DNA from: Papaver somniferum
Taxonomy: Eukaryota > Streptophyta > Magnoliopsida > Ranunculales > Papaveraceae
NCBI RefSeq assembly: GCF_003573695.1
Contig: NC_039362.1
Location: 8,904,088 to 8,968,087 of the forward strand
Length of the DNA stretch: 64,000 bases
Direction: 5' to 3'
Within the stretch, counting starts at the first letter, position 1; each line of letters opens with the position of its first letter. Below are positions 47,124 through 60,120 of the stretch, one piece after another. Position numbers and translations under genes: made by a program. The notes beneath the pieces were generated by a model. It saw only the letters and a list, made by a program, of their open reading frames with translations. It was not told the DNA's origin and searched no databases.

Positions 47124-48302
47124 TTAATTAGCACAAGTATGAGCTCTAAGATTATTAAAAGAATTGTGTTTAAGATCGAGTCTATTTTTCCTTCTGAATC
47201 TGGAGAGGGATCCTTTTTGATGAGAGAAATTATCATAAAACTTACTGTCATCAAAATACGAGACATAGTTTGAGTCCTTACCAGTGGATTTTTGTCTTGA
47301 GAGAATAGAAAACTTGTTGATGGCTTCCTTATAACCTTTAATAATTTCCTTCAGGTTATCATCATCACTTTTTCTCCTTTCTTCTATAATTTTATTCTCA
47401 CTCAAAGTGTCATTGTTTTTCTTGTTAACGAAAAACAAGACTTGATCTTTCCTTAGACGATTTTTGTTAAGACGTCTCTGTTTCTGAACATTTGAGGAAC
47501 TCATTGAACTGACCTTCCTCGTAGCATACACAAGTTACATACGAAAACCATTTGGCTTAGACATACGAATGTCAGTTACACCTTTGAGAATTAAGTCTAA
47601 GGTGTGTTGAAGTTGAACAAGGGAATTTTTATTCAACTTGGAGTTTCCCTTTTGTTTAACATAGACTTTTGCCTCACAAAAGAGACATACTTTCTGATCA
47701 CACGGGTGATTAGGCCGCTTAGTCTTAACAATCTTATCAGGATATTTCCTCCTTCCATGTGATGTGGAATTTCCTTGATTAGAGAAGACTAACACATCTT
47801 TCTTGATTGGAAGGGACTCCAAATTTACTTCTGGTGCTGGAGCATTTTCAGTTGTAGCAGAAGTAGTTGGTATTTTGGACTGCTTAGAGCATCCTTGAAT
47901 AGAGAGTTTACTCAAACGATGTTCTATTTCCAACGCATCCTTTTTAAGGCTTGCCTCAAGAGTCATACATGAAGAATGATCTTCAGTATTTTCTTTGAAT
48001 TTGCAGTCTCTTATTACACCAAGAAAAACATTGACATATTGTTTCAACCGATTGAATTTATCAACTTGGATTCTAACAAGATTTAGAATCAAATCACTCT
48101 CTTCAGTTGTTTCCCGTTCATTTAGAGAAATGGACTCTTTTAAAGGGTAATCGGGATAACAGATGTCAGAGCCAGACTTTCTAGTTTGAACACAAGGTTC
48201 ATCTATTTTTGAGATTGAAGAATCTTTCTCTTAAATAGAAATAGACGGGACAAAACTTTTATTTCTGGTGATGCGTTTATCAGAGATACTACTCATGTCC
48301 AT
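47124..48302 (-). pseudogene. Altered gag-position ORF of the non-autonomous copia element
   Basis: A single frame from ATG 48300-48302, about 50 bp after the primer site, runs to 47124 with two in-frame stops (TAA at 48231-48233 and 47535-47537). The untranslated leader and first codons (ATGGACAT) match the plus-strand copia gag at 62506, but the DUF4219/UBN2 Gag domains are absent. Instead there are Glu/Lys-rich helical stretches, a CLFC motif with basic residues (VYVKQKGNSK) and a Lys/Arg-rich tail. It may be a decayed gag with a replaced N-terminus. Function unknown. Confidence 0.55.
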
Positions 48303-48354
48303 ATAGTCAGATCGCTACAAATACAGACTTGTAAGGTCTTAAACGTGTTTGCCT

Positions 48355-48366
48355 GCTCTGATACCA
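48355..48366 (-). other. Primer-binding site, initiator-Met type
   Basis: Minus-strand TGGTATCAGAGC, two bases after the LTR end at 48369. This is the usual Ty1/copia primer site. Confidence 0.9.
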
Positions 48367-48368
48367 AT

Positions 48369-50726
48369 TGAAAAAGCGGGGTTCTAACAACCACACCCAA
48401 TATATCGCTTAACAATCTGTATTGACAAACTCTAACATACTTTCTATAGAATCAACTAGACAGTTAGACTCAATCAATAGAAAGGTATATCAAAGAGTTT
48501 ATATCTCTATCTCTCGATTTGATCTTTACTCAAGCAAAGAGAAATCTGCGAGTCTTTATCAAAGACAGATAACTTGGATAGTACCAAATACCAATATCCA
48601 AGTGTCAATCAATTTAAATCAACAACCAAAAGATCGGATATTCTAATTGATTGAATAACACACAACCTGTATTATTTCAATTATATAAACAAATATAATG
48701 CGGAAAAGAAATAACACAGACACCAGAATTTTGTTAACGAGGAAACCGCAAATGCAGAAAAAACCCAGGACCTAGTCCAGATTGAACACACACTGTATTA
48801 ATCCGCTACAGACACTATCCTACTCCAAAATAATTTCGGTCTGGACTGTAGTTGAACCCCAATCAGTCTCACACTGATCCAAGGTACAGTTATGCTCCTT
48901 ACGTCTCTGATCCCAGCAGGATACTACGTACTTGATTCCCTTAGTTCATCTCACCCACAACTAAAAGTTGCTACGACCCAAAGTCGAAGACTTTAATAAA
49001 CAAATCTGTATCACACAGAAAAGTCTACAGTAATATATAAATCCGTCTCCCACGAGTATACCTACGAGTTTTGTTCTGTCTTTTGATAAATCAAGGTGAA
49101 CAAGAACCAATTGATAAACCAGACTTATATTCCCGAATAACATCCTAGTATTATCAATCACCTCATAATAGTCTTAATCGACGCAGCCTAAAAAGATATG
49201 GTGGAATCACAAACGATGAGACGAAGATGTTTGTGACTACTTTTTATCTTGCCTATCAGAGATAGAAATCTCAAGCCAATTATTAAAATTGTACTCGTAT
49301 GATAGAAACAACAAGATCAGATCACACAACTACATAAAAGTAGTATCGTTCTGGCTTCACAATCCCAATGAAGTCTTTAAGTCGTTAACCTAGTTTAGAA
49401 GAAGAAACCAAAGGTTAAAGGAGAATCGACTCTAGCTTAGCACAACTAGTACCACAAAGGAGGTGTGGGGATTAGGTTTCCCAGAGTTCTCCCTTATATA
49501 GTCTTTTAAATCAGGGTTTACAATCTAAGTTACCTTGGTAACAAATCATTTAATATTCACCGTTAGATGAAAACCTGATTTAGATTCAAGCGAATATTCA
49601 TCAACCGTTAGATCGAAAACATAGCTTGTCGTACACAAATGAAATGCACGTTTCTAGGCTTGTGTAAACGTACCCAAACTTGTACATTAGTTGGTTCAAC
49701 AATAGTTAACCAAATGGTTAGCCATATGATAACTTTCATATCAACCATATTCTTCTTTACCATAACTAGTTCAAATGACTCAAATGAACCAGTTAGAGAG
49801 TTGTTCAATTGCTTATATCTTTATGTACTACACAAGACACAATAAAATCAAAATCGGTTTGATTCACTCGAATTGGTTCATGAACTATATAGCCACGGTT
49901 TGCAAAAGCATTCCTTAGTTTATTTAAACATGAGTTCAAGAACAACCGATTTTAGATATAACCAACTCAAGTTCGCGGACTGGGTTCGCGGACTTAAGAT
50001 CATTGAAGGAGTACACAAACTCCAACAGAAATTCTCGGGTCGAGAACTTCCGCAAGTTCGTGGACTGAGTTCGCGGACTTGGCTCACGCCACTTCCATTT
50101 CTCTTGATCAAAAAAGTTCACAAACTTTGGTTCAAGGAATAAGGACTTATACATATATGTGTTTCCAAAACAATGCTTACACCCTACCAATGGTTATGTA
50201 ATCTAAACTCTCATTTCAATCATTGAAATATTCTCAGAGGACGTTATATAGTTGTTATTCATAAACCATTTTTCGTCAGAGAAATTTTCAAAGTGATTGA
50301 AACGTAACATGACTTTCGTCACTAGGTAAAGATGAACATGGCTAAAGCGAAATCTTTACCAACACATATTTCGAGAATTAGACAGGCGAGGTAAACTCGG
50401 CTCAAAATACCAAATGTGTATAATCTAGGTATACATAGAAAAACGACTTTTGTCTCAAGATAGGAGGTAAATAAACTTTTTAGTGATATATAAGTTCAAG
50501 TCTCCACATACCTTTTATTCGATGAAGATCCACCAGTTCTTTGAGTAGTCCTTCGTCTTGTATAATGATTGCCATGGAATTCTTGAGCTCAATGACACTT
50601 TCTATCCTACTCCGAGACCTTAGCTATAGTAGACTAGAAATCAAGACTCATAGTTTTGATCACTAACATTGACAAACATGCTTGAGATAGCAACGCATGC
50701 GGGTTCGACCGAGCAATGCTCTAACA
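48369..50726 (-). repeat. Complete copia LTR within the array
   Basis: 2,358 bp, plus-strand TGAAAAAGCGGGG...ATGCTCTAACA. A primer site adjoins the left end and a polypurine tract (minus-strand AAACGGGGAGAT) adjoins the right end, so it is 5' LTR to one unit and 3' LTR to the next. TATATAAG is the complement of 49493-49500. It has the conserved block at 48728-48772 and a TTCGCGGACT repeat cassette at 49964-50132. Confidence 0.85.
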
Positions 50727-52456
50727 ATCTCCCCGTTTGTCAATTTTAGTGACAAAACTATCAATACATATGGAATACAAAAAATATATAAATAAACTTT
50801 GTAGCTCCTATTCCACATGTCTAATCTTCAACATTACTCGAATTCTTCGTCACTTCCAAGTACTCCAATGATCCCAAAGGTTGTAAGTTTACCATCATCG
50901 TTGTTGAAAATCCATAGCTATAAAAACGACAAAACAAGAGTTCTCAATCATTGTTATATAGTGTCATAGTATCATTACACAGAGTCAAAGTCCAATTGCA
51001 TCACAACTTTAACAACAATATTATGGTGATATGTCACTCCCCCTTAGTCAATACTCCATCTCACATGGAAACCACTCCCCCTTACATAAATGATCCGAAA
51101 ACTATATGTATTTTTAGTGTGAACTACATATTAATTTTCCCCCTTTGGTCAATAAAATTGGCAAAGGTACAAGAACGAGATTCTAATGAAATTTCCGCAA
51201 GAGACGTTTCAAGACTAAAGTAAGCATATATCATCTTATTTAGATGCAATCATAAAGTCGAAGTTAAATGCATTCATCAAGGAGTCTATAAAGATACAAG
51301 ATAACCCCTATAATATTCCATGGCCGCACTCCCCACAAAGATTTGGTAATTTAGCACAAGTTCAATTAAGAACTCTCCCCCATTATATGTCATTCCCGAA
51401 AGAACAACAAGAGTGACCTTAATTTCAAAGAGACGAAGGATTTGTTTGGACATAACAATTCACATACAAGCATAAATTTGAATCCAAAATTTTCAATCAA
51501 GTTAACCATACGAGAACCCACGATTAATTTAATCGAACATGCTCAACACAAGTAAACTTATGGAGACTTCAAAAAGCTCAATTAGATTAATCACAAGTAA
51601 ACCCATAATTAATCTAATCGAAATACACAACTAAATTAATCACAAAAGTAATCAATTTAATTGGCCATACTCGACATAAGAAAATCTATGGAGCAATGAC
51701 TAAGTTAATCATGAAAATAATCAACCAAGTCAAAAACGCTCAAACATGAGACAACTTACGGAGTCATAACTAAATAACCAAACAAGATGATTAATTTAAT
51801 TCAATTTTACTCGACATAAAGTATCTTACGGAACAACAACAAAGCTAACCATAAAAATAATCAACTTGGTAGTTTAGTGCTCAACATAAGACACATTACG
51901 GACCCTCACAGCAATACAAAAATTATGGATCAGGGAAGATCAGTTACTGCGTCATACACAAGGATTCATTCTATTTTCCATCACCATTTGCACAATGACA
52001 TACAATAGACATAATCCTTGAACACAAAATATTTTAACCTATCTTCCATCAAAAATTGACATAATATACTTAACTTTTGTGTTAGTCATAAGTCAATTCA
52101 TTCTTTCATCAATACATGCATATCAACTCACGAACAACTTTACTTTTGACAATATATGGGACAATCAAGTTCACGGATGCAAACATACATATCCCATAAA
52201 AATATTGCAATGTATAAAACCATAAATATTAATACTGCAAAAATAATCTTCCAAAAATTCTTAGAATTAAACCAATAAATCTAAAAACATGAAGATGGAA
52301 ATATTGGACATAGCTATGTGTAATCATAATAATCTATTCCAAACTCTAGTTATTCTTCTAAACAAAACAAGAAAAATAGAAGATTTACTAGGCAAAACTA
52401 TCAAAACAGGCTATATTAAAAACACTCCAATGCCAAAGCCGAAACACGAGCAAAAG
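50727..52456 (-). other. PPT-side internal non-coding region, array unit 2
   Basis: It begins with the polypurine tract. No credible ORF. The region repeats at 53699-55290, partly at 45570-46354, and in diverged form at 57943-59100. Words such as GATTAATTTAATCGAA and ACTTACGGAG recur. Confidence 0.65.
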
Positions 52457-52870
52457 TTATATAGACTGATATGGATCCTTATGAGTCTTGAGATCGTTGA
52501 ACTTGTGATAGACAACATCTATTGAAACTTTAGAAAATATGTCTTCATTGAGAAGATCTTTAACTTTTGTTTTTATGAGACCAAGGTCAGATGTAACCTT
52601 TTCCAACTCAGTTTTTAACACGTTAAGATTTTTCAAGGTATCATCAAGTTGCAGTTTTTCTTCCTTGTAATACTTAAGAAAGTCATGAACAATTTCAGCA
52701 GAGATCATATCCCCATTCTCAATATCCTCATGTGAGTATGCATAATAACATGAGGCATTGGGATGATCATCTTCAACAAGGGTTCTTTTCTTCCTTCCTT
52801 TGGACTCAAAACCAATACCTTTTGCAAGAAAACCTCTAACAAAACCACATGCTTGTGAAGAGGAAGACAT
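52457..52870 (-). CDS. Small coiled-coil ORF of the non-autonomous copia element, copy 2
   Basis: 137 residues from ATG 52868-52870, the same length as the 46355-46768 copy, with scattered substitutions (for example ACGFARGFFAKG against ACGFVRGFLAKG) and no stops or frameshifts. Confidence 0.5.
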   Translation of the reverse strand: MSSSSQACGFVRGFLAKGIGFESKGRKKRTLVEDDHPNASCYYAYSHEDIENGDMISAEIVHDFLKYYKEEKLQLDDTLKNLNVLKTELEKVTSDLGLIKTKVKDLLNEDIFSKVSIDVVYHKFNDLKTHKDPYQSI

Positions 52871-53226
52871 TTCTTGACAAAACAAAACGAACCTAGAGTA
52901 CCAAACAACTCAGAGGTTTGGTATTTAAAGGTTTCTTAGGGAGTAAGATTTTTAGGGTTTTCAAATTGTTGACTCGAGATGGTAACCCATGTACACATTC
53001 GAGTACAGTACATCCCACAAGGAAAAAACTTTAATAAAAAGAAAAACAACATAACTATAAATACAACCCATACTTAGGAAAACTTGTCTGTAGAAAAAAA
53101 AGTTTAGCTATGGACGATAAGAAAATAACTCAACTAAACAGAAACAATTTTGCCATTAGTATACCTGATTATTTGACACATCTTACTCAACAGGATTTTT
53201 ATGAGTAAATTCTTTAATCCTTATGA

Positions 53227-53487
53227 TTAATTAGCAGAAGTATGATCTCTGAGCTCATTAAAGTAATTGTGTTTAAGATCGAGTCTCTTTTTCCTTCTGA
53301 ATCTGGAGAGGGATCCTTTTTGATGAGAGAAATTATCATAAAACTTACTGTCATCAAAATACAATACACAGTTTGAGTCCTTACCAGAGGATTTTTGTCT
53401 TGAGAGAATAGACAACCTGTTGATGGCTTCCTTATAACCTTTAATCATTTCCTTCAGGTTATCATCATCACTTTTTCTCCTTTCTTA
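53227..53487 (-). pseudogene. Truncated C-terminal piece of the gag-position ORF, copy 2
   Basis: It matches the last ~75 codons of the 47124-48302 ORF (SRQKSSGKDSN, SLSRFRRKKRLDLKHN). At 53487 it is cut and joined to an LTR stub, so it has no start. Confidence 0.65.
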
Positions 53488-53489
53488 TA

Positions 53490-53698
53490 GTCAATGAAGA
53501 TCCACCAGTTCCTTAAGTAGTCCTTCATCTTGTATGATGATTGTCATGGAATTCTTGAGCTCAACCACACTTTTTATCCTAGTCCGAGACCTTAGCTATA
53601 GTAGACTAGAAATCAAGATTTATAGTTTTGATCACTAACATTGACAAATATGCTTGAGATAGCAACGCATGCGATCTCGACCGAGCAATGCTCTAACA
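53490..53698 (-). repeat. Copia LTR stub (209 bp)
   Basis: It matches only the U3-side end of the complete LTR (50518-50726) and is followed on the right by a polypurine tract and internal sequence again. Most of the LTR, the primer site and the 5' part of the internal region were deleted between 53487 and 53490. Confidence 0.75.
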
Positions 53699-55290
53699 AT
53701 CTCCCCCTTTGTCAATTTTAGTGACAAAACTATCAATACATATGAAATACAAAAAATATATAAATAAACTTTGTAGCTCCTATTCCACATGTCCAATCTT
53801 CAACATTACTCGAAATCTTCGTCACTTCCAATACTCCAATTATCCAAAAGGTTGTAAGTTTAGCATCATCGTTGTTGAAAATCCGTAGCTATAACAACGA
53901 GTAAACAAGAGTTCTCAATCATTGTTATACAATGTCATAGTATCATTACACATCGTCAAATTCCAATTTCATCACAACTTTTACAACAATAGTATGGTGA
54001 TATGTCCCTCCCCCTTAGTCAATACTCCATCTCACATGGAAACCACTCCCCCTTACATAATGATCCGAAAACCATATGTATTTGTAGTGTGAACTACATA
54101 TTAATTCTCCCCCTTTTTGTCAATAAAATTGGCAAAGGTACAAGAACGGGATCCTAATGAAATTTCAGCAAGAGACGTTTCCAGACTAAAGTAAGCATAT
54201 ATCATCTTATTTAGATGCAATCATAAAGCCGAAGCTAAATGCATTCATCAAGGAGTCAATAAAGATATAAGATAACCCCTATAATATTCCACAACCGCAC
54301 TCCCCACAAAGATTTGGAAATTAAGCACAAGTTCAATTAAGAACTCTCCCCCATTATATGTCATTCCCGAAAGAACAACAAGAGCGACCTTAATTTCAAA
54401 GAGAAACGAAGGATTTGTTTGGACATAACAAATCACATACAAGTATGAATTTGAATCCAAAATTTTCAATTAATTTAACCATAAGAGAACCCCCGATTAA
54501 TTTAATCGAACATGCTCAACACAAGTAAACTTACGGAGACTTCAAAAATCTCAATTAGATTAATCACAAGTAAACCAATAATTAATCTAATCGAAATACA
54601 CAACTAAATTAATCACAAAAGTAATCAATTTAATTGACCATACTCGACATAAGAAAATCTATGGAGCAATGACTAAGTTAATCATGAAAATAATCAACCA
54701 AGTCAAAAACGCTCAAACATGAGACAACTTACGGAGTCATAACTAAATAACCAAACAAGATGATTAATTTAGTTCAATTTTGTTCGATATAAGATACATT
54801 ACGGATTCTCACAGTAATACAAAAAGTATGGATCAGGGAAGATCAATTACTGCGGAATACACAAGGATTCATTCTATTTTCCATCACCATTTGCACAATG
54901 ACATACAATAGACATAATCCTTGAACACAAAAGATTTTAACATGTCTTCCATCAAAAATTGACATAATAGGCTTAAATTTTGTGTTTGTTAAAAGTCAAT
55001 TCATTCTTTCATCAATACATGCATATCAACTCACGAACGACTTTACTTTTGACAATATATGGGACAATCAAGTTTACGAATGCATACACACATATCCCAT
55101 AAAAATATTGCAATATATCAAACCATAAAGATTAATACTGCAAAAATCATCTTCCAAAAATTCTTAGAATTAAACCAATAAATCTAAAAACATGAAGATG
55201 AAAATATTGGACATAGGTACGTGTATCACAATAATGGCTATTCCAAACTCTAGTTATTCTTCTAAGCAAAACAAGAAAAATAGAACATTT
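53699..55290 (-). other. PPT-side internal non-coding region, array unit 3
   Basis: Close copy of 50727-52380, ending abruptly before the coiled-coil ORF. No gene. Confidence 0.65.
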
Positions 55291-55685
55291 TTAAATCATA
55301 CCTAGTAAGTGTACCTCTTGGTAACTTGAATAAATAGAATCTGGTAGTCGATCGCTTCCGTATCCGATGAGATTAGGAGATAATAACTATATAATTTCGC
55401 ATACTAATTATCTTAGGGTTGTTAGTAACAAGATAATGCGAAGAACGTGTTATATATCGATTTGGTTTATGTTTCGTGGTTGAGAATGAATCCTTAGTCA
55501 ATCTCATATCATATTTAAATACAACTTTGTGATTTTCAGAATTTCTACAACAAAATCTTCTTTGTAAGAATATTTTTATAACAGCTTTTGCTTCATACCT
55601 CCCTTGGGACGAATCTGCTTTCATTATATTACTTGCTAGTGTAAAGAGAAGTAGAAAATATTATTTGCGAGTTGACACCTAGTCA
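55290..55685. other. Unidentified 395-bp segment between array pieces
   Basis: Unlike the copia internal or LTR sequence on either side. No ORF with recognisable content and no clear terminal repeats. It may be a separate insertion or filler DNA at a deletion junction. Confidence 0.4.
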
Positions 55686-57942
55686 AAGTGCCAATCAATT
55701 TCAATCAACAACCAAAGGTCGGATTTACCAATTGATTGAACTATACACAACCTGTGATATTTCAATTACATAACCAAATATAATGCGGAAAAGAAATAAC
55801 ACAGACACCAAAAGTTATGTTAACGAGGAAACCGTAAATGCATAAAAACCTCGAGACCTAGTCCAGATTTGAACACCATACTATATTAAGCCACTACGGA
55901 CACTATCCTGCTACAAGTTAACTCCGGACTGGAATGTAGTTGAGCCCTAACCAAGTCTCACACCTATTAAGGTACATTCGCGTTCCTTACGCCTCTGAAT
56001 CTCAGCAGAAATATATGCACCTGATTCCCTTAGCTGATCTCTCCCACAAGTAAGAGTTGCTACGACTTAAAGTCGTAGACTTTATAAACAAATATGTCTC
56101 CCACAAAAAAGTCTATTCTGATAGATATATTTATCTCCCACAGAAATACCAACGAAGTTTTTATTCTGTCTTTTGATAAATCAAGGTGAACATGAACCAA
56201 TTGATAATCAGGTCTTATATTCCCGAAGAACAACCTAGAAATATCAATCACCTCACAATAACTTAACTATATGGTAGTAGAACAAGTTATTGTGGAATCA
56301 CAAAGAATGACACGAAGAGCTTTCTGATTAATTTTTATATCTTACCTATTGGAGATAAATCTCGAGCCAATCTTAGAGAAGATAGTACTCAATACGATAG
56401 AACAAGTAAGATCAGAACACGCAACTACAGAGAAAATAGTTGGGTCTGGCTTCAGAATCCCAATGAAGTCTTTAAGTCCTTAACCTATAATGGTTTTAGG
56501 AAAAACCTAGGTTAAAAGAGAATCGACTCTAGTACGCAACTAGTATCACACAAGAGGTGTGGGGATTAGGTTCTCCAGTTGCTAGAGTTCTTCCTTATAT
56601 AGCCTTCAAATCAGGGTTTAATAGCTTTGAAACAACGCAATCAATATTCACCGTTAGATGAAATCCTGATTTAAGAGTGAAGCTCAGTTTGCTTAAAACC
56701 AAAACAATGTCTCTTCACCGTTAGATGGTCTTAGCTTGTTACACACAAATGAAATAGACCTTCATTTAGATATGGATAATCGTACATAAATGTGTATATT
56801 AAGTTGGCTCAATAATAGTTAACCCAAGTTAGACATATGAGCACTTTTTCATTAACCACATTCATCTAATACTAGATCAAATGATAATCAAATGAATATA
56901 ATTGTGTTACTCACAGAGTTGTGCAATTGTTTATATTCTCATACAAGTATACAAGACACAATTGAAACAAAATCGTTTCATGAACATTAAGCCACGGTTT
57001 GCAAAGATTGCATTCCTTAATTTATAAATTTATTCATAGAGTATGAAATCATACTTAACCAATTTTAGAACTTAAACCAACTTAGTTTGCAAACGGGTAC
57101 GCAAACTTAAGTTTCGGACTTTGGTCTTGTCCGACAGTTCGCAGACCGGTATGCATACTGTCCTTCCGGACCTAACTCAGGTAGAACCGTTCGCATACTA
57201 GTATTCAAACTTGGTTTTTGGACCTGAATCATACGACAACAGTTTGCATACTAGTATGCATACTGTGTTATATCCAGACAATGGTTAATTGTTCTATACT
57301 CCTATTTCAATCATTGAAACATCCTTAGAAGACGACAATAACTCTCTCACACAAACTATTAGCTTATAAGTAATTTTCAAGTGATCAAATGATCAATGAA
57401 ATATTCTGAGTCGACATCAAATGACTGTCTAACACAAATCATGTAAGATGTTTCAAGGCAATTTTCACATGATCATATTTTGACTTATTATTTAGTTTCC
57501 AACAAATAAATTGTTTCCAACTAAACTCATCAAGAATAATGATGAATGTATCTAAAGAAAAAAGTTTCCAACATATATTTCGAGAAAGATATAAGCTAGT
57601 TAAGCTCAACTCGACATATCAAATATGTATAATGTAAAAGTCTATATAGCTATACGACTTGGTCTCGATAGGAGATAGAATAGAATAGACTTCTCAGTGA
57701 TAGATAAGTTTTAGTCTCCACGTACATTTTGTTGATGAAGTTCCTCCAAGATCTCCTCAGTAGATCTTCATCTTCAATAGATGATCGCGGTCAAGTCTAA
57801 AGCTCAACTACACATTTTATCCTAGTGTGAGACATAGCTATAAGTAGACTAGAAATCAAGACTTATAGTTTTGATCACCTAAACTTGAAAAACAAGCTTG
57901 AGATAGCAATGCTTGCGATTTCGACCGAGCAGTGCTCTAACA
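55686..57942 (-). repeat. Copia LTR, truncated at its U5 end
   Basis: It begins within the LTR (at the equivalent of 44517) and runs to the terminal GTGCTCTAACA. It is more diverged than the other array LTRs and carries a GCATACTAGTATGCATAC repeat cassette (57080-57272), like the solo LTR at 34214. TATATAAG is the complement of 56594-56601. Confidence 0.8.
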
Positions 57943-59102
57943 ATCTCCTCCTTTATCAATTTTAGTGACGAAACTATTAGTATATATGTATTACAAAATA
58001 AAAAAACTTAGTAGCTTCTCATCCAACATGGTTGATTTGCTTGGTTCTTCAACATTCCATGAATTCTTTGTCACTCCGAGTACTCCAGTGATTCCGAACG
58101 TGTTCAAATCGGCATCATTGTTGTTGAAGATCCGTAGCTATAACAATACGAAAATAGTTATTCTCAAATATTGTTATACACTGGCATAGTATTATTAAAC
58201 AACATCAAAGTTCAATTTTATCACAACTTTGACAACAATACTATGGTGATATGTATCACTCCCCCTTAGTCAATACTTCATCTCACATGAAAACCACTCC
58301 CCCTTACATAATGATCCATAAACCATATGTATTTGTAATGGGAACTACAAATTAGTTATCCCCCTTTTTGTTAATATAAATTGGCAAAGATACGAAAACT
58401 AGGGGGATCATAATGAAATTCTCATAGAGATACTTCATGACTAAAAGAGAACATATCAACTTTGTTTAGATGAAATCATATAGTCAAAACTAAATGAATT
58501 CATTAAGGAGTTAATAGAGATACAAGAAAACTCCTATAATATTCCACAGCCGCACTTCCCATAAATATTTGGCAACTAAGCACAAGTTCAATTAAGAACT
58601 TTCTCCCATAAAATGCCATTCCCGAAAGAACAACAAGAGCGACCTTACTTTCACGAGAAAAGAAGGATTTCTATGGACATTAAATCACATGAAACATGAA
58701 TTTGTATCCAGAAAACTCAAATAAATTAACCACAAGAGAACCTTAATGATTAATTTGATTGGAAACGCTCAACATAAGAAAAATTACGGAGCCATACAGT
58801 ACTTTCACATAGAAGTGGATCAGGGAAAGATCAATACTGCGGAATATTCAAAAGTTCATTCTATCTTTTATAAATATTTGCATACAGACATAATAGACTT
58901 AACTTTTTGACGTATATTTAGTTAAACTTTTTATGGATTTAACATATTTAGTAATTTAATTGAAAGATAAAATCGTTCAAGGATAAAATACCATTAAAGT
59001 TATCACAACCATTAAAATAACAGTTTTAATAAATTCGACATAATAAGTTCAAAAAAAATACCATAAGAAGAGTTATAACAAATAAAAACAAATGAAAATT
59101 AT
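57943..59102 (-). other. PPT-side internal non-coding region, array unit 4
   Basis: Diverged copy of 50727-51900, with the polypurine tract next to the LTR. No ORF. Confidence 0.6.
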
Positions 59103-60092
59103 TTAACCCAAGCCCTCATAAAAGACCCTAGCAATTTCATCAAACTTCTCAATCAGTTCTGGATAAGCTTCTGAAGCATATTCCACTTGCTCTTTCAAAC
59201 ATTCAACTTCTTGTCTAAGCTGGATGATCTCAGAATTCTGAGAAGCTGGAGTTCTAGATGGAATTCTGCACATCTTTTCGATGCTTTTCATGGACAGAAC
59301 TTTTGGTCCTCCAAGACTGGTTCTGACAGATATAATGCCACTGAAAATACTTGAAATGGGACAAGGAACGCCAGGAGTTGTATTTGAAGTTTGTCTTACA
59401 CTTATCATCTGACGAATAACATGGCTAGAACAATCAATCTTTCTCCCTTTAACAATGTGATAGACCAACTTAGCAAGAGGTCTAGTCCATGGTTGTTTAT
59501 CAATTGTGCTGGGTATCAAGTTTTCCACCAATATTTTTCCAACAACTTTGAGAAACAGCTAAGCATCATGAACATCAATCTTATCATTCCTTCAGGAAAC
59601 ATCCTTTGCGAGAAGAAAGTTTGAGAGCTCATTTGGAGAATGTTTCAAATGCTCAGGTTGTGGTAATTGAAAATCACCAACCTGGGTCAAGTTCAAAATC
59701 TCGACAATGATTTGATGATTCACAAGAAAAAAAATTCCTCGAACAATGGTTTTGAAGGTGCAGTTTGCAGTGTCAGGTTCATGCAGCTTTGCAGTGTCAG
59801 GTTCATGCAGGTTTGCATAAAATTGAGCAGTCATTTCTATATGTGTTGTTCCCATGAGATGATGAATAATACCCCATTCATGATTCTTAAAGAAACCAGG
59901 AAGGTCATCTACCTTAAGTTCTGAGGAATTATAAATCCTTTCCATAATAGGCTTTTGTGTATTATATTCTACATAATAGTTTCGAGCCTTCATGTTCACG
60001 AACCTAATTTCCAAAATTGGATCAAAAAAGGTATCTTCATTGTTTTGATCACTTGAACCCTCACCACGACTTGGTATCTTTCTAGATGTCAT
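59103..60092 (-). pseudogene. Putative plant-transposon-protein ORF (extra ORF of SIRE-like element)
   Basis: One frame from ATG 60092 (MTSRKIPSRGEG) to 59103, interrupted by TGA at 59592-59594 and a TAG about 14 codons later. The segments FVNMKARNYYVEYN, GFFKNHEWGIIHHL and, after the stops, KQPWTRPLAKLVYHIV...SSHVIRQMI resemble the domain annotated as putative plant transposon protein, often found as an additional ORF in LTR elements. A C-terminal coiled coil (QLRQEVECLKEQVEYASEAY) follows. A 24-bp in-frame tandem duplication is present. The two ORFs at this location in other units are unrelated, so the source element differs. Confidence 0.55.
59764..59811. repeat. 24-bp in-frame tandem duplication
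   Basis: Two adjacent units beginning TTTGCAGTGTCAGGTTCATG (59764-59787 and 59788-59811) differ in one base. Coding for HEPDTAK/HEPDTAN, they add eight residues to the minus-strand ORF. Confidence 0.9.
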
Positions 60093-60120
60093 TGAAAATT
60101 GGAGAAAAACTTAAAGAGAT

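Larger units (their letters stand above)
44287..60120 (-). mobile_element. Rearranged array of non-autonomous SIRE-like copia elements
   Basis: Plus-strand order: truncated LTR (44287-45570), internal (45570-48354), complete LTR (48369-50726), internal (50727-53487), LTR stub (53490-53698), internal (53699-55290), unknown insert (55290-55685), truncated LTR (55686-57942), internal (57943-60120). All are in the same minus orientation. The complete LTR has a primer site on one side and a polypurine tract on the other, so it is shared by two units. No RT or integrase is present. Junctions such as 45570 and 53487 are abrupt deletions. This looks like repeated unequal recombination followed by deletions. 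Confidence 0.75.
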
